Part shown: one piece after another, positions 1-6,854 of the stretch
How positions within the stretch are numbered: the first letter of the stretch is position 1
Layout: the number at the start of each line of letters is the position of its first letter
Source of the DNA: Planctomicrobium sp.
GTDB taxonomy: Bacteria > Planctomycetota > Planctomycetia > Planctomycetales > Planctomycetaceae
NCBI GenBank assembly: GCA_018659505.1
Contig: JABJMI010000228.1
Span: 1-7,412, forward strand
DNA length: 7,412 nucleotides
Direction: 5' to 3'
The notes under the pieces: model-generated
Databases searched by the model: none
What the model saw: the letters and a program-made list of their open reading frames with translations, nothing else
Told to the model about the DNA's origin: nothing
Translations under genes and position numbers: made by a program

Positions 1-5
1 AACAT
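1..5 (-). CDS. nqrE: Possible start of nqrE (partial, cut by window edge)
   Basis: An ATG on the minus strand at positions 5-3 lies 39 bases beyond the nqrD stop codon, where nqrE is expected in the conserved nqrABCDEF order. Only the Met codon and two more bases (TT, so Phe or Leu next) are visible. No clear Shine-Dalgarno sequence precedes it. The call rests on operon order alone. The true nqrE start could lie just outside the window. Confidence 0.3.
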
Positions 6-44
6 TTGGCAATGTCGTCTTAAGTGTGAAAAATGAACGCTGTC

Positions 45-683
45 TTAACCGCGAGTTGGGTCTCGTGAAGCTTGATCGGTTCTGAACGTCCGAACTAACC
101 AAATGAACAATCCGATTATGAAAAATGCACTCGGAGGAGTTAGCATCAATCCGTTGCGAACGTAAAAACCACCTTCAGTTGCCAAAGGCAAAACGGTGAA
201 TCCATAGAGAGTTCCTGAACCGAGTAACTCTCTGAAAAAACCAACAACGATGAGGATCAGCGAATAGCCCAATCCGTTGCCAATACCGTCCAGGAAGCTT
301 CTGCCGACACTGTTCTGCATCGCAAACGCTTCGGCTCGTCCCATCACAATACAGTTTGTAATAATGAGACCAACGAACACAGATAATGAATCAGCGACTG
401 AAGGCACAAAGGCTTTCAAAATCTGATCAACCAGAATCACTAACGATGAAATCACCGTCATCTGCACGATGATTCGAATGCTCGAGGGTATATAGTTGCG
501 GATCAAAGCAACCAAAGCATTCGAACAGGCAACGACGACTGTTACGGCCAATGACATTACAACCGCTTTCTCAAGCATAGTTGTGACGGCAAGCGCAGAG
601 CAGATCCCCAGCACCTGAAGAGCGATTGGATTCGTCTTCAATACTGGATCGAACAGCACGTCTCTTGTTTTACTAGCAGCCAT
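45..683 (-). CDS. nqrD: Na+-translocating NADH:quinone reductase subunit D
   Basis: This is an integral membrane subunit of Na+-NQR, which couples NADH oxidation by ubiquinone or menaquinone to Na+ export. At 212 residues it matches the usual NqrD length (about 210). The N-terminal [20 protein letters not shown] and the central [13 protein letters not shown] are family signatures. The two cysteines, C28 and C111, correspond to the NqrD pair known from Vibrio enzymes (C29 and C112). With two NqrE cysteines, that pair holds the intramembrane iron-sulfur centre. About six hydrophobic segments are visible, at roughly 20-35, 38-62, 70-90, 100-117, 137-152 and 183-200. The start is ATG at 683 with only a weak purine stretch upstream. 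The gene lies 46 bases downstream of nqrC in the same operon. RnfE is a paralogue, but the nqrABCD order settles the name. Confidence 0.96.
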   Translation of the reverse strand: MAASKTRDVLFDPVLKTNPIALQVLGICSALAVTTMLEKAVVMSLAVTVVVACSNALVALIRNYIPSSIRIIVQMTVISSLVILVDQILKAFVPSVADSLSVFVGLIITNCIVMGRAEAFAMQNSVGRSFLDGIGNGLGYSLILIVVGFFRELLGSGTLYGFTVLPLATEGGFYVRNGLMLTPPSAFFIIGLFIWLVRTFRTDQASRDPTRG

Positions 684-729
684 TTTATTGTCCGTATTAC
701 TTTTGGACTTGAGCAGTCACTAATCTATT

Positions 730-1596
730 TTACTCAGCAGATGCTGTTTCGGCATCCCGATACTTGTCAAGAAATGGTCCAAAGGCATCATTTCCTAACC
801 AGTAGTCAATTGTCTTTTCGACACCAGCAGAAGTAATTGTCGCTCCCGAGAGTCCATCGACTTGATAGTCTTCAGACGCAGCACCTGGTTTCGTCACCTC
901 AATGATCGGCTTGCCAGATTCATCAACAACAACTTTGCCCGGCCATTTAGCTTTCCACTTCGGGTTATCGACTTCTCCACCCAAGCCCGGTGTTTCACCA
1001 TGCTTATAGAAGGTGATCCCTTTCACAGTGCGGGCATCAGCTTCGAGAGCCAAATACCCATACAAAGTTGACCAGAGCCCCTTGCCGTAAATCGGAAGTA
1101 CGATTGTCTCGAGTTCACCGGATTTGTCTTTAATGAGATAAACCAGAGAAACTGCTTCTCGTCTCTTAATTCCTGCAACATCCGCTTCGCCGATGATGAT
1201 ACTCTGTTCCGGATCTTTGGAAGCTTTCAGCTGGTTGTAACTTTTAAGATCGACATCACCGTTTACCGCACCAGCTTCGGGCAGGTCTTTGCCACGTCCG
1301 GGGAGATTGACTGCGATGGTCTCGATATTTTCGAACAATTCCGGAATCTTTGCATCCGTATGTTTGTCTTCTTCCCAGATACCGGCAGCGATCAAGACAT
1401 TTCGTTGTTGCTTGTTCTTTTGATTCTTCTGCTGCATCGGTCGCAATCCAACAGCAGCTGTTGAAACAACGAATGAACAGACGAGACATAACACAACCGC
1501 GACCACAAGCGTTCCTAAGAAGCTGTTGGGGTCAAAGCTTTTTTTGTCTTCCGAGGTCTCGGAAACGTCCTGATTTTGATCAGTCTCAGAGTCCAC
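730..1596 (-). CDS. nqrC: Na+-translocating NADH:quinone reductase subunit C (covalent FMN)
   Basis: NqrC carries one of the two covalently bound FMNs of Na+-NQR. The protein has a single N-terminal membrane anchor (about residues 26-50, ending in the conserved STAAVGLR) and a large FMN-binding domain exposed on the periplasmic side. The flavinylation motif [10 protein letters not shown] is at residues 247-256; T253 of SGAT should be joined to FMN through phosphoester transfer by Apb[11 protein letters not shown] (200-209) is another family signature. The 288 residues exceed the roughly 257 of Vibrio NqrC, partly through a polar, acidic leader of about 20 residues before the anchor. The start codon is GTG, preceded 10 bases upstream by a good AGAAGG ribosome site (1607-1612). 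The next Met is residue 54, beyond the membrane anchor, so GTG is the only sensible start. The gene overlaps the nqrB end by 11 bases. Confidence 0.95.
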   Translation of the reverse strand: MDSETDQNQDVSETSEDKKSFDPNSFLGTLVVAVVLCLVCSFVVSTAAVGLRPMQQKNQKNKQQRNVLIAAGIWEEDKHTDAKIPELFENIETIAVNLPGRGKDLPEAGAVNGDVDLKSYNQLKASKDPEQSIIIGEADVAGIKRREAVSLVYLIKDKSGELETIVLPIYGKGLWSTLYGYLALEADARTVKGITFYKHGETPGLGGEVDNPKWKAKWPGKVVVDESGKPIIEVTKPGAASEDYQVDGLSGATITSAGVEKTIDYWLGNDAFGPFLDKYRDAETASAE

Positions 1597-2836
1597 AGCG
1601 AATACGCCTTCTTCGAATGTTCAATTGAATGACAAACCAGTCGATCAGCGGAGCGACTACGTTCCCGAAGAGAATCGCTAACATGATTCCCTCTGGATAC
1701 CCGGGATTGATGACACGTACTAATGTCGTCGTCACGCCGATCACTAAACCGTAAACCCATTTCCCGCCTTGAGTCATCGTCGCTGAAACTGGGTCAGTTG
1801 CCATGAAGACAAGACCAAATGCCAGCCCACCAACGACCAGATGCCAATGTGGAGGCAACAGGAACATGTTCGGTGTTTCAGGTCCGACAGCGAGATTAAA
1901 CAGCCATGCGGAACCTAACGCTCCGACCAATGTGCTGACCATAATTCGCCAGGAACCGATCTGTGTTGCAACAAGTAGAATCGCACCGAGCAAGCAGGCA
2001 AATGTTGACGTTTCACCCATCGAGCCGGGTATGAATCCCCAAAATGCGTCAGACCAGGAGATACCTAAACCTTCGGTAATCCCAGCCATTCCTTCAGTGG
2101 TTTTAGGATCAGCTAACTTACCCAGTGACGTCGCAGCCGAATATCCATCAACAGGAGCAGCCACCCAGACTTTATCTCCACTCATTTGAGCAGGATAAGC
2201 AAAGTACAGAAACGCACGAGCTGTTAAGGCTGGATTCAAGAAGTTTTTACCGGTTCCACCGAATATCTCTTTTCCAATCACCACACCGAAACTGATCCCC
2301 AGAGCAACTTGCCATAGCGGAACAGTTGGTGGAAGCGTCAGAGGAAAGAGCATTCCTGTGACCAGAAATCCTTCATTGATTTCATGCTTTCGAATCGTCG
2401 CAAACAAGACTTCCCAGAAGCCACCCGCGATTTGAGTGATGATGAAGACTGGAAGGAAATATAAGGCTCCATGCAGGAAGCAGGAGAGAGGATTGTTTGG
2501 GTTATAGCCGAATGCATCCATAATCGCGGCACGCCAGCCGGTTGTTGTTGCTTCAGGGAGTTCACCAGTCGAGACAAGCTCTTGTATAGAGAGGTTCGCC
2601 TGATAGCCGGTGTTGTACATCGCCATCAGGATACATGGCCCCAAAGCGACGACGACCATGATCATCATCCGCTTCATGTCGAGTCCATCTCGAACATGCG
2701 TTGGACCTTTGGTCACCGAATCAGGCGTGTACAAAAAAGTATCAACCGCTTCGTAAAGCGGATAAAGTTTTTCGTACTTTTCCCCCGGCTTCACCTGCTT
2801 GTGCAGGTCGTCAAGTTTTTTCCTCAGGAACTTCAT
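1586..2836 (-). CDS. nqrB: Na+-translocating NADH:quinone reductase subunit B (covalent FMN)
   Basis: NqrB is the largest membrane subunit of Na+-NQR. It holds a covalent FMN and riboflavin and forms much of the Na+ and quinone path. At 416 residues it is full length (Vibrio about 415). Recognisable blocks are [15 protein letters not shown] (53-67), GGFWEVLFA (138-146, aligned with the region where korormicin and HQNO resistance changes map in Vibrio), [17 protein letters not shown] (154-170), the FMN motif [10 protein letters not shown] (230-239) and FMATDPVSA (344-352). T236 is the expected FMN-bearing threonine, at the same number as in V. cholerae. The tetrapeptide is SAAT instead of the SGAT seen in this strain's NqrC. 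The ATG at 2836 has no strong Shine-Dalgarno sequence. The gene begins 58 bases after nqrA and overlaps nqrC at its end, finishing in a basic [10 protein letters not shown] tail. Confidence 0.97.
   Translation of the reverse strand: MKFLRKKLDDLHKQVKPGEKYEKLYPLYEAVDTFLYTPDSVTKGPTHVRDGLDMKRMMIMVVVALGPCILMAMYNTGYQANLSIQELVSTGELPEATTTGWRAAIMDAFGYNPNNPLSCFLHGALYFLPVFIITQIAGGFWEVLFATIRKHEINEGFLVTGMLFPLTLPPTVPLWQVALGISFGVVIGKEIFGGTGKNFLNPALTARAFLYFAYPAQMSGDKVWVAAPVDGYSAATSLGKLADPKTTEGMAGITEGLGISWSDAFWGFIPGSMGETSTFACLLGAILLVATQIGSWRIMVSTLVGALGSAWLFNLAVGPETPNMFLLPPHWHLVVGGLAFGLVFMATDPVSATMTQGGKWVYGLVIGVTTTLVRVINPGYPEGIMLAILFGNVVAPLIDWFVIQLNIRRRRIRCGL
1607..1612 (-). promoter_or_regulatory. Ribosome-binding site of nqrC inside nqrB
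   Basis: AGAAGG reads on the minus strand within the last codons of nqrB, 10 bases before the GTG of nqrC. It supports the GTG start and suggests translational coupling of nqrC to nqrB. Confidence 0.6.
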
Positions 2837-2894
2837 GGATCGTCATTCGGCTTATTACGTAGGAAGCTATGTGTAGTTAAGAAAACGAAGAAGT

Positions 2895-4259
2895 TTATCC
2901 TTCTTTTTCGATCGTCGTGAGAACGCTTCTCAGCATCGGACCGAAATCATGTTTACCTGGATCAACAAAAGTCAGCAAAGCTAAGTCTTCTTCATCCAGT
3001 TCTGTCGCACCGAGTGCCAGTGCCATCTCTGTGTCGCCTATTGCCAACGCCTTCAATAAAACGGTTGGCTCCATGTCGAAAGCCATGACTTTTTCATAAA
3101 CGCCGATCGGAATGATGGCTCGATCGCTGCCGTTTGTGTTGGTTGTCATTCCGAAGGCACGACCATCCGCTGAACTCGCAGAGGCATAAACCGGCAAAAC
3201 GGAGAACTTATTCATTCCAGGCATTTGCCAGCCTAGAAGTTCCCGATCCCGACCTTCTCTTAACACTGAAACCTGTAAGTTGTATCGCCCCAAGTATCCG
3301 TAAGGTCCAGATGCTTCGCGACCATCTAGTACAGAACCAGAAATGACTCGATTCTCACCTGAAGCCAGTTCATTCGCTGTCAGATCTTCTATGGAAGCAC
3401 CTAAACGAGTGCGAATCACGCGGGGCTTCGTCACTTGAGGACCAGCTAAGGAAATGACTCGCTCGACTGATATTGTTCCGTTTACGAATAGTTTTCCAAT
3501 CGCAACGACATCTTGGTAACCAATGTACCAAGCAGGACGTTTCTCGCTGGCTGCTGCAATTTTATGTATGTGTAGTCCAGGCAAACCGGCAGGATGTGGA
3601 CCGTCAAACTGCTGCAGCTTGACGCCTTCGACTGGCATGTCTGCTGGATCAGTCCCCGGAACTTTAAACCCAGGAGCGGCACAAACGTGAACGGTTCCTT
3701 CAGTCAGTCGCGTTAAGACTTGAAGCCCGTAGCGGAAGAAATCTGGATTCTCATCGAGAACAAGACCGGGGTAAGCTGCGAGCGGGCGAGTATCCATTGC
3801 TTGCACGAAGATCGCATGTGGAACTTCGCTGAGGAGTGGAGTTTTACTGTATGGTCGACGTCTTAATGAGGGCCACAAGCCAGACTTCACCAGATTGTTA
3901 ACGACTGTATCACGGTCTAGCTGTGTGAGGTCCTTATCTTCGTAGGACTGGAAGCTTTCTTGCTCGTCCCCTGCTAGTTCGATGACAACAGATTGAAAGA
4001 GTCGCTTGGCTCCTCGATTCACTTCAACAATCTTGCCTGAACCTGGAGCGGTGAAAACGACCCCAGGATTTTTCTTATCTTCAAAGAGAGGTTGCCCAAG
4101 TTTTACGGAATCGCCTTCCTGGATGAGCATCGTTGGTTTCATCCCAACGTAGTCTCTTCCAAGCAGAGCGACACGTTTTACATCGGCACCGAGATCAACT
4201 GCTTGATCTGGTGTTCCGGAAATTGGAAGGTTAAGACCTCGTCGAATCCTGATCGGCAT
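2895..4259 (-). CDS. nqrA: Na+-translocating NADH:quinone reductase subunit A
   Basis: NqrA is the cytoplasmic subunit of Na+-NQR associated with quinone binding and docked on NqrB. The 454 residues are close to the usual 446-450 and the whole family pattern is present: [14 protein letters not shown] (6-19), [15 protein letters not shown] (30-44), [10 protein letters not shown] (58-67), [13 protein letters not shown] (74-86), [13 protein letters not shown] (220-232), [14 protein letters not shown] (245-258), [10 protein letters not shown] (271-280) and a C-terminal [20 protein letters not shown] (421-440). The N-terminus matches the family start, so ATG 4259 is sound; there is no in-frame alternative before an upstream stop. 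Only one cysteine (C193) is present. From memory, proteobacterial homologues carry several cysteines in the C-terminal block, here replaced by Ala, Leu and Asp. It is the first gene of the operon, so control of the whole complex should lie in the region upstream. Confidence 0.97.
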   Translation of the reverse strand: MPIRIRRGLNLPISGTPDQAVDLGADVKRVALLGRDYVGMKPTMLIQEGDSVKLGQPLFEDKKNPGVVFTAPGSGKIVEVNRGAKRLFQSVVIELAGDEQESFQSYEDKDLTQLDRDTVVNNLVKSGLWPSLRRRPYSKTPLLSEVPHAIFVQAMDTRPLAAYPGLVLDENPDFFRYGLQVLTRLTEGTVHVCAAPGFKVPGTDPADMPVEGVKLQQFDGPHPAGLPGLHIHKIAAASEKRPAWYIGYQDVVAIGKLFVNGTISVERVISLAGPQVTKPRVIRTRLGASIEDLTANELASGENRVISGSVLDGREASGPYGYLGRYNLQVSVLREGRDRELLGWQMPGMNKFSVLPVYASASSADGRAFGMTTNTNGSDRAIIPIGVYEKVMAFDMEPTVLLKALAIGDTEMALALGATELDEEDLALLTFVDPGKHDFGPMLRSVLTTIEKEG

Positions 4260-4267
4260 TCGTACAA

Positions 4268-4284
4268 AGAGCGAAAAACGCTCT
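4268..4284 (-). promoter_or_regulatory. Hairpin between the Shine-Dalgarno sequence and start codon of nqrA
   Basis: On the minus strand the sequence is a 6-base stem AGAGCG, a loop of five T and then CGCTCT. It lies between an AAAGGAG Shine-Dalgarno sequence (4283-4289) and the ATG at 4259. In linear form the Shine-Dalgarno sequence ends 23 bases before the start, too far for normal use. If the hairpin folds, the effective gap falls to about 8, the standard spacing. The stem overlaps the last two bases of the Shine-Dalgarno sequence, so folding could also partly hide it. The structure is seen directly; the role is inferred. Confidence 0.45.
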
Positions 4285-4289
4285 CCTTT
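4283..4289 (-). promoter_or_regulatory. nqrA: Shine-Dalgarno sequence of nqrA, unusually far from the start
   Basis: AAAGGAG on the minus strand is the best ribosome-site match before nqrA, but it ends 23 bases before the ATG. No other purine-rich site lies closer. The intervening hairpin could bring it to a usable distance. Confidence 0.45.
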
Positions 4290-4319
4290 ATGGTTTCAAC
4301 ATCGTGTTACTCAGCGATA

Positions 4320-4331
4320 CGTGACTTCACG
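4320..4331. promoter_or_regulatory. Short palindrome upstream of nqrA, possible operator
   Basis: CGTGA-CT-TCACG is a perfect 5+2+5 palindrome about 60 bases upstream of the nqrA start. It resembles a dimeric regulator site. The half-site spacing (2 bases) is not that of CRP or FNR sites (6 or 4 bases), so no regulator can be named. A palindrome of this size could also arise by chance. Confidence 0.2.
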
Positions 4332-4443
4332 CATTGCCCAAATCTAACTATTCAATCACTTCAAATGATCTCTAGTTTCTGAACCTTCGCTCATGTTACA
4401 AAGCGATAGGAGAATTTGAAGAGATAGAGTGATCCTTCTACCA

Positions 4444-4483
4444 GAGAAGTTCGTTTCTCACTCAGTAGAGAGAACGTCTCTCT
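4444..4483. repeat. Two adjacent GAGA/TCTC inverted repeats
   Basis: The first repeat has arms GAGAA (4444-4448) and TTCTC (4455-4459) around a 6-base centre. The second has 7-base arms AGAGAGA (4467-4473) and TCTCTCT (4477-4483) around ACG. The two are related in sequence and sit about midway between the divergent genes, in a stretch rich in GAGA and CTCT. They may be regulator sites or simply low-complexity sequence. Neither is followed by a T-tract that would make a clear terminator. Confidence 0.3.
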
Positions 4484-4495
4484 CAGGAACAAGAA

Positions 4496-4522
4496 TTGAC
4501 TGGCTTGGATTTCCAATATTTT
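4496..4522 (+). promoter_or_regulatory. Possible promoter for the DUF3592 gene
   Basis: TTGACT (4496-4501, five of six to the -35 consensus) is followed after 15 bases by TATTTT (4517-4522, four of six to -10). The spacer is shorter than the ideal 17. Start of transcription would leave a leader of roughly 130 bases before the ATG at 4659. This is a consensus match by eye only. Confidence 0.25.
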
Positions 4523-4647
4523 AGAGATGGATGCAATCAGTAAACATGTGTTGATGAATACGCCTTCCACTCTTTGTCGAGCACAGCCATACTTAGGACT
4601 ACAAAAAGCGAAGTTGACTATTCCAATTTCATTCGCAAACGAGCAAT

Positions 4648-4652
4648 GAGGA
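4648..4652 (+). promoter_or_regulatory. Ribosome-binding site of the DUF3592 gene
   Basis: GAGGA with six bases before ATG 4659 supports this start over longer or shorter readings. Confidence 0.6.
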
Positions 4653-4658
4653 CCAGAA

Positions 4659-5210
4659 ATGAAGACTCAACCTTCGGGGTGCATGTCAGGCAGTACGATC
4701 GCTTTTGGTGTAGGGACCATTTTCTTGGTCATCGGCTACTGCCTGCTCACGTTCTGGGGAAAGCCAACTTTGGAGAATGCCAAGAACAGCGTGAATTGGC
4801 CAACTGTTCCAGGGAAAGTGACCGAATCCAAGATTGGTTCTCATACCAGTGATGGCTCAACAACGTATTCGGCAGATGTGACCTATCGATACCTAGTCGA
4901 AGAAGCTGAAATTCACAGCGACAGAGTCTGGTTCGGGGACAACTATTCTTCCTCAGATCGAACCATGTTTGAGAGGATCGTCAACAAATACCCAGTCGGC
5001 AAAGAGGTGAAAGTCTATTACAACCCGGATGACGAGTTTATTGCAGTCCTTGAACCGGGAGCAGTCACATCCAGTTACATCGGATTCGGAATGGGATGGG
5101 GTTTTATGGGAATCGGCTTTGGACTATTGCTGATCCCCATGGGACGCATGCTTTTCAAGAAGCGAGATTCAGCGGGTCAGGATGGATTCACAATGGCTGA
5201 TGAATTTTGA
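4659..5210 (+). CDS. DUF3592 domain membrane protein of unknown function
   Basis: This is a 183-residue protein with two membrane segments (about 13-33 and 138-163) flanking a soluble domain. The soluble part has the DUF3592 pattern: NWPTVPGKVTESKI (46-59), YSADVTYRYLVEEAEI (70-85), then YPVGKEVKVYYNPDDEFIAVLEPG (111-134, given in two parts as YPVGKEVKVYYNPDD and EFIAVLEPG). This domain is predicted to be beta-rich and probably sits outside the cytoplasm between the helices. The family has no established function. ATG 4659 is preceded by GAGGA with a 6-base gap, a good ribosome site. The gene is divergent from nqrA and convergent with the FHA-MBL gene, so it is probably transcribed alone. No catalytic residues are evident. 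C8 is not in a lipobox context, so it is unlikely to be a lipoprotein. Confidence 0.85.
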   Translation: MKTQPSGCMSGSTIAFGVGTIFLVIGYCLLTFWGKPTLENAKNSVNWPTVPGKVTESKIGSHTSDGSTTYSADVTYRYLVEEAEIHSDRVWFGDNYSSSDRTMFERIVNKYPVGKEVKVYYNPDDEFIAVLEPGAVTSSYIGFGMGWGFMGIGFGLLLIPMGRMLFKKRDSAGQDGFTMADEF

Positions 5211-5270
5211 GTTAAGCTACCACTTCAGCCCTAAGAGGAAAGAAGAGCGAGGAAAATTTAAGTTTCCGTC

Positions 5271-5320
5271 TACTTCAGTGTTCTCTGTGGCTGAACAATG
5301 ACTTTCATTCAACTGAAGTA
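5271..5320. repeat. Inverted repeat between convergent genes, possible shared terminator
   Basis: TACTTCAGT (5271-5279) and ACTGAAGTA (5312-5320) are perfect 9-base inverted arms with 32 bases between them. They lie in the gap between the ends of the DUF3592 and FHA-MBL genes, where a bidirectional terminator is expected. A competing pair, TTCAGCC (5224-5230) and GGCTGAA (5289-5295), overlaps it. The long loop and absence of a T-tract make a classic intrinsic terminator doubtful. Confidence 0.35.
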
Positions 5321-5332
5321 ATATGAATACAG

Positions 5333-6715
5333 TTACTTAACATTCTTGACCGCCACGGTCATTTCTTCTCTAGCTGCAAAGACTCGGGGAGCCATTTCTT
5401 GCATAGTTGCTTTCAATGTTCGGTCCATATGCTCAACGATTCTACGAATATCTGCATCGCTTGAGGATGGATCATGGTGCGTCAGTGCAACCGAGCGAAT
5501 TTCTGTTTGTTGGCAGAAGTCGATCACGGTCGAGACCGAATTGTGCCCCCAACCTTTGCGAGTTTCGTATTGCTCATCGGTGAATTGGCAATCGATGACT
5601 AACAAATCGACACCCTGAAAGAAGTCGATGAACTCCTCAGGGAATTCTCTTCCATCGATACTGCCAGTTGGCAGTTGATCCGCATTTGGTGCAATCGCGT
5701 CAAGCTCACAATCAGTTGCAAAGATAAAAGTACCGCTCTCAGTCGAAAACTTATATGCCAGCGCTCCCCCAGGGTGAGGCAAGGCGATCGAGGTAATCTT
5801 CACATCATCAATCTGAATCTCTGATTCCAGGTTTTCAAATTCCAGCTTTGCTTTCATCGCATCCATTGGAATTGGGAAGTACCTCCCCTGCATTTGATTA
5901 CTGAGCATCTCTTTGACGGTTGCATCACCTGAATCAATACCGAATATCCGCAGCGAATTCTGAGGATTGTAAGCTTGGCTTAAGAAGGGAAATCCCTGGA
6001 TATGATCCCAGTGCAGGTGCGAAAAGAAGAGGTTGATATCCAGTGGATCGTCTTGAAATTCTCGCTGCCAGCCTGTTCCTAACGCTCGAATCCCGGTTCC
6101 TGCATCAAGGATAAATAACGATTTCCCAAAACGAACTTCAACACAAGTTGTATTCCCACCATAAGCCTCGGTGTGAGAGCCTGGAGTCGGAACAGAGCCA
6201 CGACATCCCCAAAACGTTACAACGAGTTGATCAGTCGGAAAATGCTCCGGTCGAGGATTCGAAATTTCTTCATTGGGCGGCTCAGAAGTTTGTTTCCTGA
6301 TGGCAGCTCTATCGAAGTACCAAAGGTTGCTACGTTTAGAGCGTGAACCAAATTGCAGAATGTCGCCATCAGATAAGCGACACCACAGGATACGATCACC
6401 ATTCACATAGGTTCCGTGCCGACTACCGAGATCTTCGAGGTAAAAATCGCTGCCAATTCGATGAATTTTAGAATGCTCGCGAGAAACATCTGGAGACGGG
6501 AGTATCAGGTTCGATTTAGGATTGCGTCCAATCGAGTAGACCGTGCTACGAATCTCATTGACGCCGAAGCTCGAAGCGAGATCCTTATCATTCTCATCAT
6601 AATCGGGCGTCAGGTAGCCACGCCAACTGAATGAGTTCCTGCGTCCACGAGCCGGTTCTTTAGCAAATTCAACGGTCTTTCTTGATTCGGTCCCAGATGC
6701 AAGATCGTCACTCAT
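5333..6715 (-). CDS. FHA domain fused to metallo-beta-lactamase-fold hydrolase
   Basis: This is a 460-residue cytoplasmic-type protein with no signal peptide or membrane segment. Residues about 57-133 form an FHA domain, a phosphothreonine-binding module, with the key residues G63-R64, S78, H81, D95-L-G-S-R-H-G-T and N105-G. A polar linker (about 137-162) leads to a metallo-beta-lactamase-fold hydrolase domain. That domain has FWGCRGSVPTPGS (168-180), YGGNTTCVEV (185-194), DAGTGIRALG (204-213) and the metal motif SHLHWDHIQG (232-241; H233, H235, D237, H238). Likely further ligands are H314 (LPHPGG), D335 (ATDCE) and H391 (GWGHNS) or H413 (LTHHDP). The catalytic domain resembles class II cyclic-nucleotide phosphodiesterase and RNase Z-like enzymes; the substrate cannot be told from sequence. 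FHA modules suggest targeting to or control by Ser/Thr kinase signalling. The ATG at 6715 has only a weak GAAGAA upstream. Confidence 0.9.
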   Translation of the reverse strand: MSDDLASGTESRKTVEFAKEPARGRRNSFSWRGYLTPDYDENDKDLASSFGVNEIRSTVYSIGRNPKSNLILPSPDVSREHSKIHRIGSDFYLEDLGSRHGTYVNGDRILWCRLSDGDILQFGSRSKRSNLWYFDRAAIRKQTSEPPNEEISNPRPEHFPTDQLVVTFWGCRGSVPTPGSHTEAYGGNTTCVEVRFGKSLFILDAGTGIRALGTGWQREFQDDPLDINLFFSHLHWDHIQGFPFLSQAYNPQNSLRIFGIDSGDATVKEMLSNQMQGRYFPIPMDAMKAKLEFENLESEIQIDDVKITSIALPHPGGALAYKFSTESGTFIFATDCELDAIAPNADQLPTGSIDGREFPEEFIDFFQGVDLLVIDCQFTDEQYETRKGWGHNSVSTVIDFCQQTEIRSVALTHHDPSSSDADIRRIVEHMDRTLKATMQEMAPRVFAAREEMTVAVKNVK

Positions 6716-6762
6716 AAGAATTCTTCAGTCGCTATGTACGGTTCATTGGACCCACAAACAGA

Positions 6763-6768
6763 ATCATA
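6763..6768 (-). promoter_or_regulatory. Possible -10 element for the FHA-MBL gene
   Basis: TATGAT reads on the minus strand 47 bases before the start codon, matching five of six -10 positions. No good -35 lies 16-18 bases further upstream. A perfect TTGACA occurs at 6825-6830 but lacks a well-matched -10 at the right distance. Either, or neither, may be the real promoter. Confidence 0.2.
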
Positions 6769-6854
6769 GCCATAAGAGAATGAAATTTCTTGGCAGAAAC
6801 GTAAAGAATCTCCGAGTGCCTAAATGTCAATTCCAAATGGATGACGAGAAAGCA

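Larger units (their letters stand above)
4260..4658. other. Divergent intergenic region between nqrA and the DUF3592 gene
   Basis: These 399 bases contain no gene I can support. Open frames across them are short and have no protein-like composition. As the only upstream region of the nqr operon, it should carry the operon's promoter and control sites, plus the promoter of the rightward DUF3592 gene. Seen in it are the nqrA hairpin (4268-4284), the palindrome CGTGA-CT-TCACG (4320-4331), two neighbouring inverted repeats (4444-4459 and 4467-4483) and a possible rightward promoter (4496-4522). I could not find a convincing sigma-70 promoter reading toward nqrA. Confidence 0.7.

Noticed and set aside
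1803..2189. Rightward 128-codon open frame opposite nqrB
   Set aside because: It is antisense to a strongly conserved coding region and its Pro/Thr/Ser-rich composition is typical of a shadow frame.
2471..2920. Rightward 149-codon open frame opposite nqrB
   Set aside because: It is wholly antisense to the conserved 5' half of nqrB, is rich in His, Arg and Phe, and looks like a shadow frame.
45..4259. Identification of the operon as Rnf rather than Na+-NQR
   Set aside because: Rnf subunits are homologous to NqrB, C, D and E, but the first gene is a clear NqrA rather than an iron-sulfur RnfC or RnfB, and the gene order is that of nqr.
4092..4382. Rightward open frame running from inside nqrA into the intergenic region
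   Set aside because: Most of it is antisense to the conserved nqrA start; it has no ribosome site and no protein pattern.
4574..4852. Rightward TTG-started open frame of 92 codons overlapping the start of the DUF3592 gene
   Set aside because: It overlaps the real gene in another frame, has no ribosome site and gives a protein with no recognisable or membrane-like pattern.
5333..6715. FHA-MBL protein as a true beta-lactamase
   Set aside because: There is no signal peptide, and the flanking motifs (YGGNTTCVEV, LPHPGG, ATDCE) belong to the phosphodiesterase/RNase Z-like branch of the fold.
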